The notes under the pieces are model-generated. The model made no database searches. It had not been told where the DNA came from and was given only the letters and a program-made list of their open reading frames with translations. A program made the translations under genes and the position numbers. From Virgibacillus sp. 7505 (GTDB lineage Bacteria; Bacillota; Bacilli; Bacillales; Amphibacillaceae), in the NCBI RefSeq assembly GCF_002272135.1, contig NZ_NPBF01000018.1:62001-126000 (forward strand): DNA of 64,000 nucleotides, given 5' to 3'. Positions 61,294 to 64,000 of the stretch are shown one piece after another; the stretch's first letter is position 1; every line of letters begins with the position of its first letter.

Positions 61294-62349
61294 ATGTTCA
61301 AGCGCGTTCTGGTTGTAATGACTGCCATAATCCTCTGTGCGATGCTCCTGCCAGGGCAAGCGGCCGCAAAACCTGGCGTATCTGCAGATGCAGCAATTCT
61401 GATGGAGCTTTCTACTGGCAGGGTTTTATATGAAAAAAACGCATCTGAGCCGAAAAGAATCGCCAGTATCACAAAAATCATGACTGCTATTATCGCGATA
61501 GAATCTGGAAAGATGGATGAAGAGGTCCATATCAGCAAAAATGCTGTATATACGGAGGGATCCTCTATTTATCTAGAGGAAGGAGAGGAAATCCCGTTAA
61601 AAGATCTTGTTTATGGGCTAATGCTTCGATCCGGAAATGACGCAGCCGTAGCCATAGCTGAACATGTGGGCGGCAGTGAAGAAGGGTTTACCCACTTGAT
61701 GAATGAGAAAGCGGCATGGCTTGGCATGCAGGATTCCCATTTTGATAATCCGCACGGCCTGGATACAGAGACACATCACAGTTCCGCTTATGACATGGCG
61801 TTATTGACGAAGTATGCGATGCAAAATGAGACATTCCGTAAGATCAGCGGAACGAAAACATATAAAGCAGATACCAAGATGTATGCCTGGGGAAACAAAA
61901 ATAAAATGCTCACGCGTTATTACGAATACTCTACCGGCGGTAAGACAGGTTACACGAAAAAGGCAGGTCGGACACTCGTTAGTACCGCTGAAAAAGATGG
62001 AATGGAACTGGTGGTTGTTACGATAAATGACCCGGATGACTGGCAGGATCATATGAATCTTTTTGAATGGGGATTCGATGAATTTGAGCTTACCAAGCTA
62101 AAACAGTCTGGGACAGGCACTTCCCTAATCTATCCGCTTTCCGAACAGGAGAAGAAACAAGCGCATACGAAGACACAGCTTCTGAAACAGGACAAGCAAA
62201 AAGAAAACCAGCAGATAGGTGCGGATATTTATTATCTGGATGAAAAGAAAATCGGTACAGTGCCGATCTTCGCAGTTCCAGAGAACCCGACACTGGCCGG
62301 TAAGACAAAGCAAGTGTTTGACGATCTGGCGGGTGTCCGCTTATGGTGA
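61294..62349 (+). CDS. dacB: Sporulation D-alanyl-D-alanine carboxypeptidase DacB
   Basis: 351 residues. Signal peptide to about residue 25 (QAAAK). S11 motifs S58-I-T-K61, SGN in LRSGNDAA, KTG in GGKTGYT. Mother-cell PBP5* that sets spore-cortex cross-linking. Stop overlaps the start of spmA by seven bases. Second S11 enzyme of the window next to DacF. Confidence 0.93.
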   Translation: MFKRVLVVMTAIILCAMLLPGQAAAKPGVSADAAILMELSTGRVLYEKNASEPKRIASITKIMTAIIAIESGKMDEEVHISKNAVYTEGSSIYLEEGEEIPLKDLVYGLMLRSGNDAAVAIAEHVGGSEEGFTHLMNEKAAWLGMQDSHFDNPHGLDTETHHSSAYDMALLTKYAMQNETFRKISGTKTYKADTKMYAWGNKNKMLTRYYEYSTGGKTGYTKKAGRTLVSTAEKDGMELVVVTINDPDDWQDHMNLFEWGFDEFELTKLKQSGTGTSLIYPLSEQEKKQAHTKTQLLKQDKQKENQQIGADIYYLDEKKIGTVPIFAVPENPTLAGKTKQVFDDLAGVRLW

Positions 62350-62936
62350 ATTATATTTGGGCAATCATGGCGATCGGAGGCATTATTTATGCCATGATCA
62401 ATGGGACGATGGATGAAGTGAATAAGGCAATATTCAAAAGTGCAGATGATGCAGTCGTACTTGCCATCAGCTTGATCAGTGTGATGGTGTTTTGGCTCGG
62501 TATGACGAAGATAGCAGAAGCCGCCGGACTTTTAAAAGGTCTGGTACGACTGTCCAAGCCGTTCATTGCCAGGTTGTTTCCAGACATTCCGAAGGATCAC
62601 CCGGCAATGGGATATATCCTGTCCAACCTGACTGCTAATTTCTTTGGTTTGGGAAATGCAGCGACACCTATGGGAATAAAAGCGATGGAAGAGATGAAGA
62701 AGCTAAGCGGCAGCCCCAAAGCGAGCCGTTCGATGATAACCTTCCTGGCTATCAACACATCCAGTTTGACACTGATTCCAACGACCGTGCTTGCTGTGCG
62801 GATGAAATATGATTCGCAATCACCGACCGAGATTGTCAGCGCTACCTTACTGGCTTCGATCATCTCTTTCATTGGAGCCATTCTGATTGATAGGCTCTTT
62901 TATGAAATCAGGAGACGGAAGGAGCGGCATGTATGA
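62343..62936 (+). CDS. spmA: Spore maturation protein A
   Basis: 197 residues, four or more membrane segments; nucleoside-recognition (Gate) domain family with LGMTKIAEAAGLLKGLVRL and NLTANFFGLGNAATPMGIKAM. Needed for spore core dehydration. ATG 62343 used (GTG 62346 is the alternative). Confidence 0.93.
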   Translation: MVNYIWAIMAIGGIIYAMINGTMDEVNKAIFKSADDAVVLAISLISVMVFWLGMTKIAEAAGLLKGLVRLSKPFIARLFPDIPKDHPAMGYILSNLTANFFGLGNAATPMGIKAMEEMKKLSGSPKASRSMITFLAINTSSLTLIPTTVLAVRMKYDSQSPTEIVSATLLASIISFIGAILIDRLFYEIRRRKERHV

Positions 62937-63466
62937 GTCTGCTTACTACCGCCAGTATGTGGATCATTCCTTGTCTCATACTTGTTGTACTAACTATCGC
63001 GACTGCGAAACGACTGCCGACTTACGAACTGTTTGTGGATGGCGGCAAGGAAGGTATCGGTTTGGCTATCTCGATACTCCCTTTTCTGCTCGGAATGCTA
63101 GTCTCGATTGCGATTCTTCGGGCTTCTGGTGCATTGGATGCCATTATCGGCCTGATTACACCTTTTCTGAGCTTTATCGGAATGCCTGCTGATATCGTCC
63201 CGCTGGCACTCGTAAGGCCGATCAGCGGAACAGCAGCACTCGGAATGACAACAGAACTGATTGCAACCCATGGTCCGGACTCTTTCATTGGCAGATTGGC
63301 TTCCGTGCTACAGGGAAGTACGGATACCACTTTTTATATACTGACAGTCTATTTTGGTGCCGTCGGTATCCGTAAGATGGGGGATGCATTAAAAGTTGGA
63401 CTGTTGGCTGATGTTATTGGTATAATGGCATCAATAATAGTAGTAACGATTATATTCGGAGCATGA
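62933..63466 (+). CDS. spmB: Spore maturation protein B
   Basis: 177 residues, five membrane segments; Gate-domain partner of SpmA: FVDGGKEGIGLAISILPFLLG, RPISGTAALGM and LQGSTDTTFYILTVYFGAVGIRK. Four-base overlap with spmA. Last gene of the dacB operon. Confidence 0.94.
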   Translation: MSLLTTASMWIIPCLILVVLTIATAKRLPTYELFVDGGKEGIGLAISILPFLLGMLVSIAILRASGALDAIIGLITPFLSFIGMPADIVPLALVRPISGTAALGMTTELIATHGPDSFIGRLASVLQGSTDTTFYILTVYFGAVGIRKMGDALKVGLLADVIGIMASIIVVTIIFGA

Positions 63467-63500
63467 GAGGCGTTGACAACCGTTAACGCTCTTTCTTTTG
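63466..63500 (+). terminator. Terminator after spmB
   Basis: Arms AGAG-g-CGTT (63466-63474) and AACG-CTCT (63485-63492), with one bulged G, then TTCTTTTG. Weak to moderate. Confidence 0.55.
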
Positions 63501-63530
63501 TTCCTGATGATAAAAAGTGAGGATCAGTAA

Positions 63531-64000
63531 ATGGATAAACAAGCAGAACGCCTGCAGAAAGTAATTGCCCACAGCGGGATTACATCAAGAAGAAAAGCCG
63601 AGACGATGATTTTGGAAGGCAAAGTCAAGGTAAATGGCAAGGTTGTGAAGGAACTTGGTATCAAAGTGACCGATAGAGACACTGTAGAAGTAAATGGAAT
63701 ACCGCTTGAAAAGGAAAAGTCTGTCTATTATATGCTTTACAAACCACGCGGCGTCATTTCAAGCGTGCAGGATGAGAAAGACCGGAAAGTAGTGCTCGAC
63801 TTGATGCCGGAAGTATTGGAAAGAGTCTATCCAATTGGCCGTCTTGATTATGACACATCAGGTTTGCTGCTTCTGACGAATGACGGAGAGTTTGCCAATA
63901 TGCTCATGCATCCAAGCCAGAAGATCGACAAAGTGTATGTTGCCAAAGTCAAAGGCATACCTACCCCGGATGAATTAAAACAGCTGAAACGTGGCATTAT
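63531..64000 (+). CDS. rluB: 23S rRNA pseudouridine synthase RluB, N-terminal part (cut by window edge)
   Basis: Partial, 156 residues visible with no stop before the right edge. N-terminal S4 RNA-binding domain (RLQKVIAHSGITSRRKAETMI) then the RsuA/RluB catalytic domain with D106 in GRLDYDTSGLLLLTNDGE. Follows spmB as in B. subtilis ypuL. GTGAGGATC ribosome binding site before ATG 63531. Confidence 0.93.
   Translation, partial: MDKQAERLQKVIAHSGITSRRKAETMILEGKVKVNGKVVKELGIKVTDRDTVEVNGIPLEKEKSVYYMLYKPRGVISSVQDEKDRKVVLDLMPEVLERVYPIGRLDYDTSGLLLLTNDGEFANMLMHPSQKIDKVYVAKVKGIPTPDELKQLKRGI

Overview
The window is 64 kb of chromosome from a low-to-moderate-GC, endospore-forming member of the Bacillaceae. 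The evidence is a near-complete run of sporulation genes (spoIIM, dacF, spoIIAA-spoIIAB-sigF, the spoVA operon, dacB, spmAB) in an order very close to the Bacillus subtilis yqiW-yqj-yqk-fur-xerD-drm-pupG-dacF-spoIIA-spoVA-lysA-ppiB-ribT-scpAB-dacB-spmAB-rluB region, strong AGGAGG-type ribosome binding sites, and several TTG and GTG starts. The genus cannot be fixed from the sequence alone; a halotolerant genus such as Terribacillus or Oceanobacillus would fit.

Bases 1-18200 are an accessory sugar region dominated by L-rhamnose catabolism. It holds the end of an MFS sugar permease, then rhaEW-rhaB-rhaM-rhaA and a DeoR-type regulator. Next comes a sensing module (lipoprotein sugar-binding protein, LytS-like kinase, AraC-type response regulator), followed by a RhaS/T/P/Q-type ABC importer. 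A decayed short-chain dehydrogenase, a DUF1801 protein and an L-fucose/L-arabinose isomerase-like protein follow. Four cre-like sites suggest the whole block is under CcpA catabolite control.

Bases 18300-30700 hold a class III aspartokinase, about 600 bases without a gene, and the branched-chain 2-oxo acid operon bkdR-ptb-bcd-buk-lpdV-bkdAA-bkdAB-bkdB, ending with the bacilliredoxin gene brxB. BkdR here lacks the GAFTGA loop that sigma-54 activators need, and no -24/-12 promoter is visible. The operon is therefore probably no longer sigma-54 dependent.

Bases 30700-43000 are conserved housekeeping genes: an FUSC-type membrane protein, an L,D-transpeptidase, a Prli42-like miniprotein on the minus strand, a tripeptidase, DNA polymerase IV with a LexA box, RNase Z, NamA, GDPD, YqjN, YqjQ, a HesB-like protein, YqkF, NudF and SpoIIM. 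Bases 43000-48200 hold fur (with an exact PerR box), yqzK, xerD and the nucleoside salvage genes deoB-punA-pdp.

Bases 48200-56100 hold the sporulation block dacF, spoIIA and spoVA, with recognisable sigma-H and sigma-G type promoters. The remainder carries lysA, ppiB, ribT, a YjcZ-family sporulation peptide, scpAB, an iron/manganese superoxide dismutase with an N-terminal extension, dacB-spmA-spmB, and the start of rluB, which runs off the right edge. No rRNA, tRNA, CRISPR array, prophage or intact insertion sequence was seen.
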